A stretch of DNA of 64,000 bases from Streptomyces sp. NBC_01485 (GCF_036227125.1 NZ_CP109435.1:6324001-6388000), one strand, 5' to 3'. Counted from the first letter of the stretch, positions 49,700 to 58,814 are shown. Notes: generated by a model from the letters alone, not told the origin. Made by a program: numbers and translations.

Positions 49700-50109
49700 G
49701 CCGGCCCGGGTCCCGCGCCGCGCTGTTTGTAGAGGCTGATCGACACGGTCTTGTCCTCGTCGACAGCGGAGGACACCTTGCCCGCGAGCGCGGACAGGAC
49801 GGTCCACGCGAACGTGTCACGCGCCGGGGCGTGGCCGTCCGTGGTCGGCGCCGAGACGGTGACTTCGAGCGAGTCGTCGACGAGTCGGAACACGCAACTG
49901 AGTACCGAGCCGGGCACGGCCTGCTGGAGCAGGATCGCGCAAGCCTCGTCCACCGCGATGCGCAGGTCCTCGATCTCGTCCAGGGTGAAGTCCAAACGGG
50001 CTGCGAGGCCGGCCGTGGCCGTCCGCAGCACCGACAGGTAGGCACCCGCAGCCGGCAGCCGGACTTCCACGAAGTCCTGGGTCGCGGGCTCGCCTGCGAT
50101 CTGGGACAC
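49696..50109 (-). CDS. RsbW-like ATPase anti-sigma factor for the adjacent SigH
   Basis: A 137-aa protein of the GHKL/HATPase_c_2 group (LPAAGAYLSVLRTATAGLAARLDF; LRIAVDEACAILLQQAV). The N-box is DEACA and the usual Asn is missing; G boxes are weak, as in other actinobacterial members. It should bind and hold the SigB-type sigma factor encoded directly downstream, with coupled translation (GTGA). The start GTG 50109 has GGAGG immediately upstream. The 290-base region beyond it carries no gene and should hold the operon promoters. Confidence 0.85.
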   Translation of the reverse strand: MSQIAGEPATQDFVEVRLPAAGAYLSVLRTATAGLAARLDFTLDEIEDLRIAVDEACAILLQQAVPGSVLSCVFRLVDDSLEVTVSAPTTDGHAPARDTFAWTVLSALAGKVSSAVDEDKTVSISLYKQRGAGPGPA

Positions 50110-50399
50110 CCTCACCTCCAAGGTGGTACAAGCTTTTCGGGGCCGAGGGTCGCCCCCCGGGGTAACGCGTGTGTGGTGCAGCGGTGACGCTATCGCGCTC
50201 TCAAGTTTCCTGTCCCCGGGACCCCAACCCCCTGCGTCACTCACAGTAAAGCTGTGAACACGCTCCGTGTCTAGAGGTCTGTCGGCCCAAATGGGAAGAA
50301 GGCGCGCCGGGTTGACGTACCCAGACGTCAGACGGTCGAACCGTACCCGCCGGACGGCCGGGGCGTCTCTGAGTTCAACGGCCGAACCCCCGCAGAAGT

Positions 50400-50660
50400 T
50401 CACACCAGGACGTGATCCACGAAGCACCACCGCCAGCTCTCGCCGGGTTCGAAGGTCCGCATCACCGGATGACCGGACTCCTTGTGGTGCGCCGTGGCGT
50501 GCCGGCTCGGCGAGGAGTCGCAGCAGCCGACGTGGCCGCACGTCAGGCACAGCCGCAGTTGCACCGGGTGGGTACCGTCCCGCAGGCACTCCGGACACGT
50601 CTCGCCGAGCGGGACGGGTTCGGGGTCGGGCAGCGCGTCGGAGTGCGTGCACTGTTTCAT
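50400..50660 (-). CDS. UBP-type zinc finger protein
   Basis: An 86-aa protein with the ubiquitin-protease-like zinc finger pattern: TCPECLRDGTHPVQLRLCLTCGHVGCCDSS, then RHATAHHKESGHPV and WRWCFVDHVLV. Cys and His ligands are complete for two to three zinc ions. Bacterial versions are common in Streptomyces, without known partners. The start ATG 50660 gives MKQCTH, as in relatives. It is divergent from the Na+/H+ antiporter gene, with 60 bases between. Confidence 0.85.
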   Translation of the reverse strand: MKQCTHSDALPDPEPVPLGETCPECLRDGTHPVQLRLCLTCGHVGCCDSSPSRHATAHHKESGHPVMRTFEPGESWRWCFVDHVLV

Positions 50661-50720
50661 GATTGCCAGATTACGACGGGTGTGCGGACGACCGCGCGGA
50701 AAAACGAGGGCGGGTCAGAC

Positions 50721-52319
50721 ATGGACGTGATGCCACTGCTGTTGCTGGTGGCGGGGAGCGCGGCGATCGCGGCCGCGGCCCGGCGCACCCCGGTGTCCGC
50801 GCCGCTGCTGCTGGTCGCCGTCGGCCTGGTGGTGTCGTACCTGCCGGGGGTCCCGGACTACACCCTGGACCCCGACATCGTCCTGCCGCTCCTGCTGCCC
50901 CCGCTGCTGTACACCTCGGCCTCCGACAGCTCGTACCTCGACCTGCGCGCCCAGATGCGGCCCGTCGCCCTCCTGTCGGTCGGATACGTGCTCTTCGCGA
51001 CCTTCGCCGTCGGCTGGGCCGCCTACCTGCTGGTCCCCGGGCTGCCGCTGACGGCGGCGCTGGTGCTGGGCGCGGTGGTGGCACCGCCGGACGCGGTCGC
51101 GGCGACGGCGGTGGCGCGCCGGGTCGGCCTCCCCTCGAAGATCACCACCATCCTCCAGGGCGAGTCCCTGCTGAACGACGCCACCGCGATCACCGCCTAC
51201 AAGGTGGCCCTCGCGATCGTCGTCGGCGAGGGCGCGTCCTGGGCCGGCGGCATCGAGGAGTTCCTGATCGCGTCCGTCGGCGGCACCGCCGTCGGCCTGA
51301 TCCTGATGGCCCCGCTGCACTGGCTGCGCACGCACCTGAAGGAGCCTCTGCTCCAGAACACGCTCTCCCTGCTGATCCCGTTCGTCGCCTACGCGGCCGC
51401 CGAGCAGTTCCACGCCTCCGGCGTCATCGCCGTGGTCGTCGTCGCGCTCTATCTCGGCCACCGCGCGTGGGAGGTCGACTTCGCCACCCGGCTCCAGGAG
51501 GAGGCGGTGTGGAAGATGGTCGCCTTCGTCCTGGAGTCGGCCGTCTTCGCGCTGATCGGCCTGCAACTGCCGGTCGTCCTGAGGGGCCTCGGCGCTTACG
51601 CGGGCCTGGACGCCGCCTGGTACGCGATCGCCCTCTTCCTCGTGGTCGTCGCGGCCCGCTTCCTGTGGGTGTACCCGGCGACCTTCCTGCCCCGGCTGTT
51701 GTCGGCACGCGTCCGCGCGCGGGAGGAGAACCCGACCTGGCGGGGGCCGGTCGTCGTCGGCTGGGCAGGCATGCGGGGCGTGGTCTCGCTCGCCATCGCC
51801 TTCTCCATCCCGCTCACCGTGGACCACGGCGACGCGCCCTTCCCGCACCGCAACCTCATCCTGTTCCTGACCTTCACGACGGTCATCGGCACCCTGGTGG
51901 TGCAGGGCCTGACCCTGCCGCCGCTGATCCGCCTGCTGAAGTTCCCCGAGCCCGACCCGCAGGCCGCGACGCTCGCCGAGGCCAACGCCCAGGCGCAGGC
52001 ATCCCGGGTCGCCGAAGAGCGCCTGGACGCCCTCCTGGCCGACGAGCGCAACGCCCTGCCCCCGCCCCTCGCCGACCGCCTGCGCGACGTCCTGGAGCGC
52101 CGCCGCAACGCCGTCTGGGAGCGCCTCGGCCAGGTCAACCCGGTCACCGGCGAGACCGTCGACGACACCTACCGGCGCCTTTCGCGCGAGATGATCAGCG
52201 CCGAGCGCGAGATGTTCGTCCGGCTGCGCGACGGCCGCTACATCGACGACGAGATGCTGCGCACGCTGCTGCGCCGACTGGACCTGGAGGAGGCGGCGGC
52301 CTTCCGGGAGGCGACGTGA
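50721..52319 (+). CDS. Na+/H+ antiporter (CPA1/NhaP family)
   Basis: A 532-aa membrane protein with about 12 helices and the CPA1 motifs APPDAVAATAVARRVGLP (ion-binding ND/PD region), GESLLNDATA and WAGMRGVVSLAIAFSIP. A C-terminal cytoplasmic tail of about 120 residues is helical and rich in Glu/Arg (AEANAQAQASRVAEERLDALLADERN), probably a coiled coil. It exchanges protons for Na+ or K+ for pH and salt homeostasis, which fits the neighbouring osmotic-stress sigma locus. The start ATG 50721 is preceded by GAGGGCGGG. Confidence 0.92.
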   Translation: MDVMPLLLLVAGSAAIAAAARRTPVSAPLLLVAVGLVVSYLPGVPDYTLDPDIVLPLLLPPLLYTSASDSSYLDLRAQMRPVALLSVGYVLFATFAVGWAAYLLVPGLPLTAALVLGAVVAPPDAVAATAVARRVGLPSKITTILQGESLLNDATAITAYKVALAIVVGEGASWAGGIEEFLIASVGGTAVGLILMAPLHWLRTHLKEPLLQNTLSLLIPFVAYAAAEQFHASGVIAVVVVALYLGHRAWEVDFATRLQEEAVWKMVAFVLESAVFALIGLQLPVVLRGLGAYAGLDAAWYAIALFLVVVAARFLWVYPATFLPRLLSARVRAREENPTWRGPVVVGWAGMRGVVSLAIAFSIPLTVDHGDAPFPHRNLILFLTFTTVIGTLVVQGLTLPPLIRLLKFPEPDPQAATLAEANAQAQASRVAEERLDALLADERNALPPPLADRLRDVLERRRNAVWERLGQVNPVTGETVDDTYRRLSREMISAEREMFVRLRDGRYIDDEMLRTLLRRLDLEEAAAFREAT

Positions 52320-52347
52320 GCGGGCCTCACGAGAGGAAGCGGGGGCT

Positions 52348-53247
52348 TCAGGCGGGAAACGGCGCGCCCGTCACGACCGCCGCGAGCCGGGTCCCGCGCG
52401 GGAACGCGCCCTCCTCGGCCAGGGCGACAAGGCCGTACAGCGACTTGGCGACATAGAGACGCTCCACGGGCACGCCGTGCCGTCGCTCGAAGTCCTCGGC
52501 GAACGCGTCGAGTTCCGGGGGCACGCGCGCGTACCCGCCGAAGTGGAAGCGCTCGTCGAGCCGCCACTCGCCCCGCCGGCCCCCGAAGGCCGCCTCCTGG
52601 AGTGCCCGTATCTCCTCGCCCAGGAAGCCGCCCCTGAGGACCGGGATGCCCAGGGCCCGCTGGCCGGGGGCCAGACCGGCGGCCAGGCCCGCGAGAGTGC
52701 CGCCGGTGCCGCAGGCGAGGGCGACGACGTCGGCGTGGCCGCGCAGCTCCTCGCCGAGCGCCCGGCAGCCGCGCACCGCCGCCGCGTTGCTGCCGCCCTC
52801 GGGGACGACGTACGCGTCCTCCGCGCCGGCCGCGCCCAGAAGCCTCTTCAGCAGCCGCTTCAGCACCTCCGGCTCGGTCTTGCGGCGGTACGTCGAGCGG
52901 TCCACGAAGTGCAGGCGCATGCCGTCGGCCGCGCACCTGGCCAGGGACGGGTTCAGCGGCCGGCCGGCCAGTTCGTCGCCGCGCACCACGCCCACCGTGG
53001 GCAGCCTCAGAAGCCGGCCGGCGGCGGCCGTGGCCCGCAGATGGTTGGAGTAGGCGCCGCCGAAGGTGAGGAGCGTCCGCCCGGCCGCCCGCTCCAGGTT
53101 GGGCGCCAGCTTGCGCCACTTGTTGCCGATCAGCTCCGGATGGATCAGATCGTCCCGCTTCAGCAGCAGCCGCACGCCGTGCCGCCCGAACCGGTCGTCG
53201 GCCACTTCCTGGAGGGGTGAGGGGAGGCGGGGGCGCAGGTCGGTCAC
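52348..53247 (-). CDS. PLP-dependent deaminase (ACC deaminase/D-cysteine desulfhydrase family)
   Basis: A 299-aa fold type II PLP enzyme from GTG 53247; the frame is open to an ATG at 53307. The PLP lysine is in KRDDLIHPELIGNKWRKL. GGAYSNH is the cofactor-ring loop and ACGTGGTLAGLAAG the phosphate loop. The substrate could be D-cysteine or another D-amino acid. True ACC deaminases need specific Tyr residues I cannot confirm here. It is convergent with the antiporter gene (28 bases) and divergent from the encapsulin gene. Confidence 0.85.
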   Translation of the reverse strand: MTDLRPRLPSPLQEVADDRFGRHGVRLLLKRDDLIHPELIGNKWRKLAPNLERAAGRTLLTFGGAYSNHLRATAAAGRLLRLPTVGVVRGDELAGRPLNPSLARCAADGMRLHFVDRSTYRRKTEPEVLKRLLKRLLGAAGAEDAYVVPEGGSNAAAVRGCRALGEELRGHADVVALACGTGGTLAGLAAGLAPGQRALGIPVLRGGFLGEEIRALQEAAFGGRRGEWRLDERFHFGGYARVPPELDAFAEDFERRHGVPVERLYVAKSLYGLVALAEEGAFPRGTRLAAVVTGAPFPA

Positions 53248-53419
53248 CCGCCCATTGTCGAACACCGTTCGGTGAAACGTGCCTCTTCCCAGCCCACGAT
53301 GATCCATTCCCGCTCTTTCGGGTAATAGCAAGACCACACTCCGTGATGGAAGGCTTGCCCGTGTGAACAGTGCACCGGCGCAGTTCGGCGTCCGTGCATG
53401 AATCGGGAGGGCATTTCTC

Positions 53420-54826
53420 ATGTCGGTAGGCGAAGAGGTCCGCACGGAGTCGGGCAAGCCGCAGCAGAGTCTTGGCACTGCGGCCGCGCGGAACCTGGCC
53501 ACCACGACCAAGTCCGCACCGCAGATGCAGGAGATCAGCTCGCGCTGGCTGCTGCGCAATCTGCCCTGGGTGGACGTACAGGGTGGTACTTACCGGGTCA
53601 ACAGGCGTCTGACGTACGCGGTGGGCGACGGCCGCATCACGTTCGTCAAGACCGGCGACCGAGTCGAGGTCATCCCGGCCGAGCTGGGCGAACTGCCCGC
53701 ACTGCGCTCCTACGAGGACGAGGAGGTGCTCGGGGAGCTCGCCCAGCGCTGCCGGCAGCGGGAGTTCGGCCCCGGTGAGCTCATCGCCTCCTTCGGCAGC
53801 CAGACCGACGAGGTCTACCTGCTGGCGCACGGCCGCGTCGAGAAGGTCGGCACCGGCCCCTACGGCGACGACCAGGTCCTCGGAGTCCTCGCCGACGGGG
53901 CGTACTTCGGCGACCAGGCGCTGCTCGACGCGGACGCCATCTGGGAGTACACCGCCCGCGCCCACACCGCCTGCACGGTGCTGATCCTGGCCCGGCAGGA
54001 CGTCGAGCAGGTCGCGGAGCGCGCCGACTCCCTGCGTGAGCATCTCCAGCAACTGCGCGCGATCCCCGAGCAGCGCACCAACAAGTACGGCGAGAAGGAA
54101 GTCGACCTGGCCGCGGGCCACGCCGGCGAGCCGGACATCCCGCACACGTTCGTGGACTACGACGCCCGGCCGCGCGAGTACGAACTGAGCATCGCCCAGA
54201 CCGTCCTGCGCATCCACTCGCGCGTGGCCGACCTGTACAACCAGCCCATGAACCAGACCGAGCAGCAGTTGCGGCTGACGGTCGAGGCGCTCAAGGAGCG
54301 CCAGGAGCACGAGCTCGTCAACAACCGGGAGTTCGGGCTGCTGCACAACTGCGAGTACGACCAGCGCCTCCAGCCGCATGACGGCGTGCCCAGCCCGGAC
54401 GACCTGGACGAACTGCTCAGCAGGCGGCGCGGCACCAAGATGCTGCTCGCCCACCCGCGCGCGATCTCCGCGATCGGCCGTGAGCTCAACAAGCGCGGGC
54501 TCGTCCCCGAGACGATCGACGTCGGCGGCAACCGCATCCCCACCTGGCGCGGCGTGCCGATCTACCCGTGCAACAAGATCCCGGTCACCGAAGCCCGTAC
54601 CAGCTCGATCATCGCGATGCGTCTGGGCGAGCAGGACCAGGGTGTCATCGGCCTGCGCCAGCCCGGCATCCCGGACGAGATCGAGCCCAGCCTGTCCGTG
54701 CGGTTCATGGGCATCAACGAACAGGCCGTCATCAACTACCTGGTCACGGCCTACTACTCGGCCGCGGTCCTGGTGCCGGACGCGCTGGGCGTTCTGGAGA
54801 ACGTCGAGATCGGCCGCTGGCGGTGA
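53420..54826 (+). CDS. Family 2B encapsulin shell protein with cyclic-nucleotide-binding domain (EshA-like)
   Basis: 468 aa. The N-arm (first about 40 residues) precedes an HK97-like shell fold. A cyclic nucleotide-binding domain is inserted at about 90-205 (EFGPGELIASFGSQTDEVYLLAHGRVEK; GVLADGAYFGDQALL). The shell then resumes (YELSIAQTVLRIHSRVADLYNQPMNQTEQQL; RRGTKMLLAHPRAISAIGRELNKRG; MGINEQAVINYLVTAYYSAAVL). Family 2B shells self-assemble into nanocompartments and load a cargo enzyme. The next gene, overlapping by GTGA, is the known cargo type (polyprenyl synthase). Streptomyces EshA belongs here. The start ATG 53420 has GGGAGGG upstream. Confidence 0.93.
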   Translation: MSVGEEVRTESGKPQQSLGTAAARNLATTTKSAPQMQEISSRWLLRNLPWVDVQGGTYRVNRRLTYAVGDGRITFVKTGDRVEVIPAELGELPALRSYEDEEVLGELAQRCRQREFGPGELIASFGSQTDEVYLLAHGRVEKVGTGPYGDDQVLGVLADGAYFGDQALLDADAIWEYTARAHTACTVLILARQDVEQVAERADSLREHLQQLRAIPEQRTNKYGEKEVDLAAGHAGEPDIPHTFVDYDARPREYELSIAQTVLRIHSRVADLYNQPMNQTEQQLRLTVEALKERQEHELVNNREFGLLHNCEYDQRLQPHDGVPSPDDLDELLSRRRGTKMLLAHPRAISAIGRELNKRGLVPETIDVGGNRIPTWRGVPIYPCNKIPVTEARTSSIIAMRLGEQDQGVIGLRQPGIPDEIEPSLSVRFMGINEQAVINYLVTAYYSAAVLVPDALGVLENVEIGRWR

Positions 54827-55935
54827 CCTCCGCCACCAGGCGGTACCGGGGCGAGGCGCGCGAAAGGCGGAGGTCCATCGGGAGTCAGGGCAACGGCGGT
54901 CCGGGGGCGGCCGACGGGCACGAGGCGGCGGTGATCCTGGAGCGGTCGCGGGCGTCGGTCGACCCCGAACTGCGGGCGGCGATCGACTCGTTGCCCGGCT
55001 CGATGCGCCGGATCGCGCTCTACCACTTCGGCTGGGAGCACGCGGACGGCACCCCGGCGGCGGGCAACGCGGGCAAGGCGATCCGCCCGGCCCTGGTGCT
55101 CGCCGCGGCCGCCGCGCTCGGCGGCCCGGCGGCCCGCGCGGCGGCAGTCCGGGCGGCCGCCGCGGTCGAACTGGTCCACAACTTCACGCTGTTGCACGAC
55201 GACGTGATGGACCGGGACACCACCCGCCGGCACCGTCCCACCGCCTGGACCGTGTTCGGCGACGCCGACGCGATCCTCGCCGGGGACGCCCTGCAGGCCC
55301 TCGCCCTCGGGCTGCTCGCCGGGGATCCGCACCCCGCGTCCGCGGCGGCCGCCGTCCGGGTCGCGGCCTGTGTGGTCGAACTGTGCGCCGGCCAGCAGGC
55401 GGACACGGCCATGGAGAAACGCGGCCCCGCCGACATCACCCTGGACGAGGTCCTCGTCATGGCCGAGGCCAAGACGGGCGCGCTGCTCGGCTGCGCCTGC
55501 GCCGTGGGCGCGCTGTACGCGGGGGCGGCCGAGGAGGACGTCGAGGCGCTGGACGCGTTCGGCCGGGAGGCCGGGCTCGCCTTCCAGCTCATCGACGACG
55601 TCATCGGCATATGGGGCGACCCGCGGCACACCGGCAAGCCGGCCGGCGCGGATCTCGCCGTACGCAAGAAGTCCCTGCCGGTGGTCGCCGCGCTGACCTC
55701 CGGCACCCCGGCGGCCGGCGAACTGGCCGAGCTGTACGCGGCGCCCTACGAACCGGCCGACCTGGACCGCACGACGCTGGCCGTCGAGCGGGCGGGCGGA
55801 CGCGCGTGGGCGCAGGACCAGGCGGCCGACCGCATGTCCCGCGCGATGCACGAGCTGGCCCGCGCCATCCCGGACCCGGAATCGGCAGGCGACCTCCTCT
55901 CCCTGGCGGAATTCGTGACACGGCGCAGCAACTAG
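54823..55935 (+). CDS. Polyprenyl synthase, probable encapsulin cargo
   Basis: A 370-aa trans-isoprenyl diphosphate synthase. The first Asp-rich motif is LLHDDVMDRDTTRRHRP (DDxxD), the second LIDDVIGIWGDPRHTGKP (DDxxxxD). GKAIRPALVLAAA is the IPP-binding Lys/Arg region. About 50 N-terminal residues are disordered, Gly/Arg-rich and outside the fold (RRYRGEARERRRSIGSQG), as expected for a family 2 cargo-loading segment. It is coupled to the shell gene by GTGA at 54823-54826. Chain length and product are unknown. Encapsulation may gate substrate through pores, possibly with the CNB domain. Confidence 0.92.
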   Translation: MTSATRRYRGEARERRRSIGSQGNGGPGAADGHEAAVILERSRASVDPELRAAIDSLPGSMRRIALYHFGWEHADGTPAAGNAGKAIRPALVLAAAAALGGPAARAAAVRAAAAVELVHNFTLLHDDVMDRDTTRRHRPTAWTVFGDADAILAGDALQALALGLLAGDPHPASAAAAVRVAACVVELCAGQQADTAMEKRGPADITLDEVLVMAEAKTGALLGCACAVGALYAGAAEEDVEALDAFGREAGLAFQLIDDVIGIWGDPRHTGKPAGADLAVRKKSLPVVAALTSGTPAAGELAELYAAPYEPADLDRTTLAVERAGGRAWAQDQAADRMSRAMHELARAIPDPESAGDLLSLAEFVTRRSN

Positions 55936-56220
55936 GGGCAACGAGAAGTGATCAGCGGCAACTGGAAGTAATTGGCGGCGACTAGAGGTAACCAGAGTAA
56001 CCAGAGGTAACTGGAGGTAGCCAGAGCCCCGCTGAAGTCCCCGGCACCCCCGGCACCCTGCGGCTCCTGACTCCGCAGGTTGCCGGGGGCTTCGACGTCG
56101 CCCGCTTCGCCTTCGGCGGCGTGCGCTCCTTCGGCAACGGCGCGGTGGTCCGGACGTACGGCGGAGAACACTGACGCACGGCGGGGGGCGTTCGCGTGCG
56201 GGCCGCCCTACCCTGAGGAC
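55936..56220 (+). other. Region after the prenyl synthase, with degenerate direct repeats
   Basis: 285 bases without a gene. Between 55940 and 56030 short units like GTAACCAGAG and GGCAACT recur in degenerate form. A compound hairpin at 56047-56089 is listed separately. The rest contains the upstream region of the small zinc-ribbon gene. Confidence 0.6.
56047..56089 (+). terminator. Terminator of the encapsulin operon
   Basis: CCCCCGGC and GCCGGGGG (8 bp) continue, past a two-base bulge, as CCTGCGG / CCGCAGG (7 bp) around a 9-base loop. It lies about 110 bases after the prenyl synthase stop. Confidence 0.8.
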
Positions 56221-56490
56221 ATGGACAGGGAACAACGCGTCTGCCCCGACTGCGGGCAGCCCGTACAGTCCGTCATCCGGCGTCACAAGACGCTGGGCGC
56301 GTGGGTGCCGCGCTGGGTGCCGGGCCCGTGCCACAACCCGGAGTGCGAGGCGTACGTGGAACCGGGCGCCCAGCCCGACGTGCCCGAGCCCGAGGTCTCC
56401 CGGCCCGAGGTCCCCGGGTCCGACGTCTCCGAACCCGACGTCTCCGAGCCCGGCCAGGAGCCTGGAACGCCCACCGTCAGGAGCTCGTGA
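56221..56490 (+). CDS. Small zinc-ribbon protein with acidic Pro-rich tail
   Basis: An 89-aa protein. The first 45 residues carry CPDCGQPVQ and CHNPEC, a possible zinc ribbon (CX2C...CX4C). The rest is a low-complexity tail of Pro-Glu-Val/Ser-Asp-Val units (SEPDVSEPG) made by repeated GAGGTCTCC/GACGTCTCC-like DNA. I recognise no characterised family. ATG 56221 directly follows CCCTGAGGAC. Tail length likely varies between strains. Confidence 0.6.
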   Translation: MDREQRVCPDCGQPVQSVIRRHKTLGAWVPRWVPGPCHNPECEAYVEPGAQPDVPEPEVSRPEVPGSDVSEPDVSEPGQEPGTPTVRSS

Positions 56491-56540
56491 CGTCACCGCG
56501 TGACGTCACCTCATGGCAGTCGGCCCCACCCGCCCTGCCG

Positions 56541-57362
56541 CTACGCGTGGCCCCGCGGCAGTCCGCCCGTCTGCGCGTCGCGCCCGGTGAGGCAGTACAG
56601 GCCGCCCGCCGGGTCGCGCAGCACCGTCCAGTGGGGGTGGCGGGCGACCAGGACCGCGCCGAGCCGCTCGTGCCGTACGCGCACGGCGTCGACGTCCGCA
56701 CCGCAGGCCAGGTCGAGATGCGCGGAGGCCGAACCCCGCTCCTCCGGCCGCTCCTCGTCGAGTCGCTGGAGCAGGATGCGGATCGGCGGGCCGGGAGGGG
56801 GCTCGACCACGTGGAACTCGGGCCGCGATCCCGGCCGGGCCGACCAGTCGGGCAACAGGCCGCTCCAGAAGGCGACTTCGGCCTCGAACGCCGTCGGCGG
56901 GACGTCGAGGCACACCTGGTCGAGGCGGCTGCCGGACACCACGGGCGGCCGTACGGACTCGCCGCGCCACGGCACCGCGCAGAACAACTGCCCGGCGGGG
57001 GAACGCAGTACGGCCCAGCCCTCGTGCACGGCGGCCGTCTCCGCCCCCAGCTTCAGTGCCTCCTCGACGAAGCCCGGCACGTCCTCGACGGCGAGGTCGA
57101 GATGCGCGCCGCCGACGCCGTCCGCGACCGCCTGGACCTTGACGCAGGCGTCGGCGCCCGCCGCCAGCAGGGTCGCGAACTCCCCGTCCCCGCCCCGGAG
57201 TTCGGACAGGTCCGTGTCCGTGACGGCGGTCCAGAAGCCGCAGGCCCGATCGAAGTGCGCGGCGGGCCGGTCGACGAAGGCGTAGGCCCAGCGGACCGGA
57301 TGAACCAGACGAACCGGAGAAGCCGGAGGCGCGGGACAAGCCTGATGAATCGGACGGGTCAT
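56541..57362 (-). CDS. Tandem VOC (glyoxalase-fold) domain protein
   Basis: A 273-aa protein with two glyoxalase/bleomycin-resistance modules: first about 20-145 (VRWAYAFVDRPAAHFDRACGFWTAV; AHLDLAVEDVPGFVEEALKLGA), second about 150-265 (LDQVCLDVPPTAFEAEVAFWSGLLPDW; AHLDLACGADVDAVRVRHERLGA). Metal ligands of true glyoxalase are only partly visible, so the activity is unknown. It starts 5 bases after the upstream VOC gene stop. The AraC-type gene, first of the three, is probably the regulator of this small operon. Confidence 0.8.
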   Translation of the reverse strand: MTRPIHQACPAPPASPVRLVHPVRWAYAFVDRPAAHFDRACGFWTAVTDTDLSELRGGDGEFATLLAAGADACVKVQAVADGVGGAHLDLAVEDVPGFVEEALKLGAETAAVHEGWAVLRSPAGQLFCAVPWRGESVRPPVVSGSRLDQVCLDVPPTAFEAEVAFWSGLLPDWSARPGSRPEFHVVEPPPGPPIRILLQRLDEERPEERGSASAHLDLACGADVDAVRVRHERLGAVLVARHPHWTVLRDPAGGLYCLTGRDAQTGGLPRGHA

Positions 57363-57367
57363 CCGGT

Positions 57368-57781
57368 TCACGTGGTCCGTTCCATGAAGCGCAGCATGTT
57401 GCCCGCCGGGTCCCGGAACGCGCAGTCGCGCACGCCGTACGGCTGGTCCGTCGGCTCCTGGAGCACCTCGACGCCGGCCTCCCGCACGCGCGCGTGCAGC
57501 GCGTCGCAGTCGGCGGTGGTGAAGATGACCCCGCGCAGCACGCCCTTGGCGAGCAGCCGGGCCATCGCCTCCCGGTCGGCGGGGGAGAAGTCCGGGTTCG
57601 CACCCGGCGGCTCCAGCACGATGTTCACGTCCGGCTGCAGCGGCGACCCGACGGTCACCCACCGCATCCCCTCGAACGACACGTCGTTGCGGACTTCGAG
57701 ACCGAGCACCTCGACGTAGAAGTGCAGGGCCTTGTCATGGTCGTCGACGGCGACGAAACACTGGTGAAGTTTGAGGTCCAT
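57368..57781 (-). CDS. VOC family protein
   Basis: A 137-aa single VOC unit: LHQCFVAVDDHDKALHFYVEVLGLEVRNDV at the N-terminus and YGVRDCAFRDPAGNMLRFMER at the C-terminus. The fold binds a metal and is used in glyoxalases, dioxygenases and resistance proteins. No substrate can be assigned. It lies between the AraC regulator (9 bases upstream) and the larger VOC gene. Confidence 0.88.
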   Translation of the reverse strand: MDLKLHQCFVAVDDHDKALHFYVEVLGLEVRNDVSFEGMRWVTVGSPLQPDVNIVLEPPGANPDFSPADREAMARLLAKGVLRGVIFTTADCDALHARVREAGVEVLQEPTDQPYGVRDCAFRDPAGNMLRFMERTT

Positions 57782-57790
57782 GACGTCAGC

Positions 57791-58195
57791 CTAGGCACGT
57801 CGGCCGTGCCTGGGGCGGGTGTACGTGCGGGCCACGCACGGCGCGATCACCGCGCTCGGCTCGTGCGACCGCGCCCGGTACGCGCTCGGGGTCTCGCCGA
57901 CCAGCTCGGTGAAGCGGGAGCTGAAGGAGCCGAGCGAGGTGCAGCCGACCGCCATGCAGACCTCCGTCACGGACAGGTCGCCGCGGCGCAGCAGGGTCTT
58001 GGCGCGCTCGACGCGGCGGGTCATCAGGTAGCCGTAGGGCGTCTCGCCGTAGGCCTCGCGGAAGCTGCGCTGGAAGTGGCCCGGCGACATCAGCGCGGTG
58101 CGCGCGAGGGCGGGGACGTCGAGTGGTTCGGCGTACTCGCGGTCCATCCGGTCGCGTGCCTGCCGCAGCCGTACCAGGTCCTCGAGGGTCATCAC
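57791..58195 (-). CDS. AraC-family regulator (short, DNA-binding domain only)
   Basis: A 134-aa protein that is essentially the AraC DNA-binding domain: LDVPALARTALMSPGHFQRSFREAYGETPYGYLMTRRVERA and DLSVTEVCMAVGCTSLGSFSSRFTELVGETPSAYR. There is no ligand-binding domain. Together with the two VOC genes on the same strand it forms a three-gene unit. Such short AraC proteins often control adjacent glyoxalase-like genes, which fits here. Confidence 0.88.
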   Translation of the reverse strand: MMTLEDLVRLRQARDRMDREYAEPLDVPALARTALMSPGHFQRSFREAYGETPYGYLMTRRVERAKTLLRRGDLSVTEVCMAVGCTSLGSFSSRFTELVGETPSAYRARSHEPSAVIAPCVARTYTRPRHGRRA

Positions 58196-58299
58196 GTCAG
58201 CATCGCACGATCCTCACCCGGTGGGCGCGGGGACCTGGAGCAGGCTTTGCCTCCAGTTCGCCTGCCGTACGGAAGCGCTTGTTCCCATGAGGGAACGGA

Positions 58300-58740
58300 C
58301 CACATCACGTTCCTCGTGGCGGTCGTCATCGTCACGGCCCTGGCCTTCGACTTCACCAACGGATTCCACGACACGGCGAATGCGATGGCCACCTCCATCG
58401 CCACCGGCGCGCTCAAGCCGAGAACAGCGGTGCTGATCAGCGGGGCCCTGAACATCGTCGGGGCGTTCCTGTCCACCGAGGTCGCGAAGACGATCTCCGG
58501 CGGCATCGTCGACGACACCCTCGTCAGTCCGGGGATGATCTTCGCGGGGCTGGTCGGGGCGATCCTCTGGAACCTGCTGACCTGGCTGGTCGGGCTGCCG
58601 TCCAGCTCGTCCCACGCCCTGTTCGGCGGGCTGATCGGCGCGGTGCGGGTCGGTGCGGGCTCGCACGGCGTGCACTTCGACAAGGTGGCCGAGAAGGTGC
58701 TGATCCCGGCCGTGGCCTCGCCGCTCGTGGCCGGTGTCGC
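58300..58740 (+). pseudogene. PiT inorganic phosphate transporter, truncated remnant
   Basis: Plus-strand sequence encodes the first about 145 residues of a PiT permease (HITFLVAVVIVTALAFDFTNGFHDTANAMATSIATGALKP in pieces; LVGLPSSSSHALFGGLIGA; VLIPAVASPLVAGVAA), then homology stops. Intact PiT proteins continue for about another 200 residues. The position where relatives start (Met-Asp-His-Ile-Thr) reads ACG GAC CAC ATC ACG, so the initiation codon also appears lost. It cannot make a working transporter. Confidence 0.8.
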
Positions 58741-58814
58741 CGCGGTGTCGCAGAGCGAGCAGCGCACCCGTTTCACGATCCGGCAGATCGACCCCGTACG
58801 GCAGTGGAAGCTCA

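Noticed and set aside
52348..53247. ACC deaminase as a firm name for the PLP enzyme
   Set aside because: Family-level motifs fit, but the residues separating ACC deaminase from D-cysteine desulfhydrase cannot be confirmed here.
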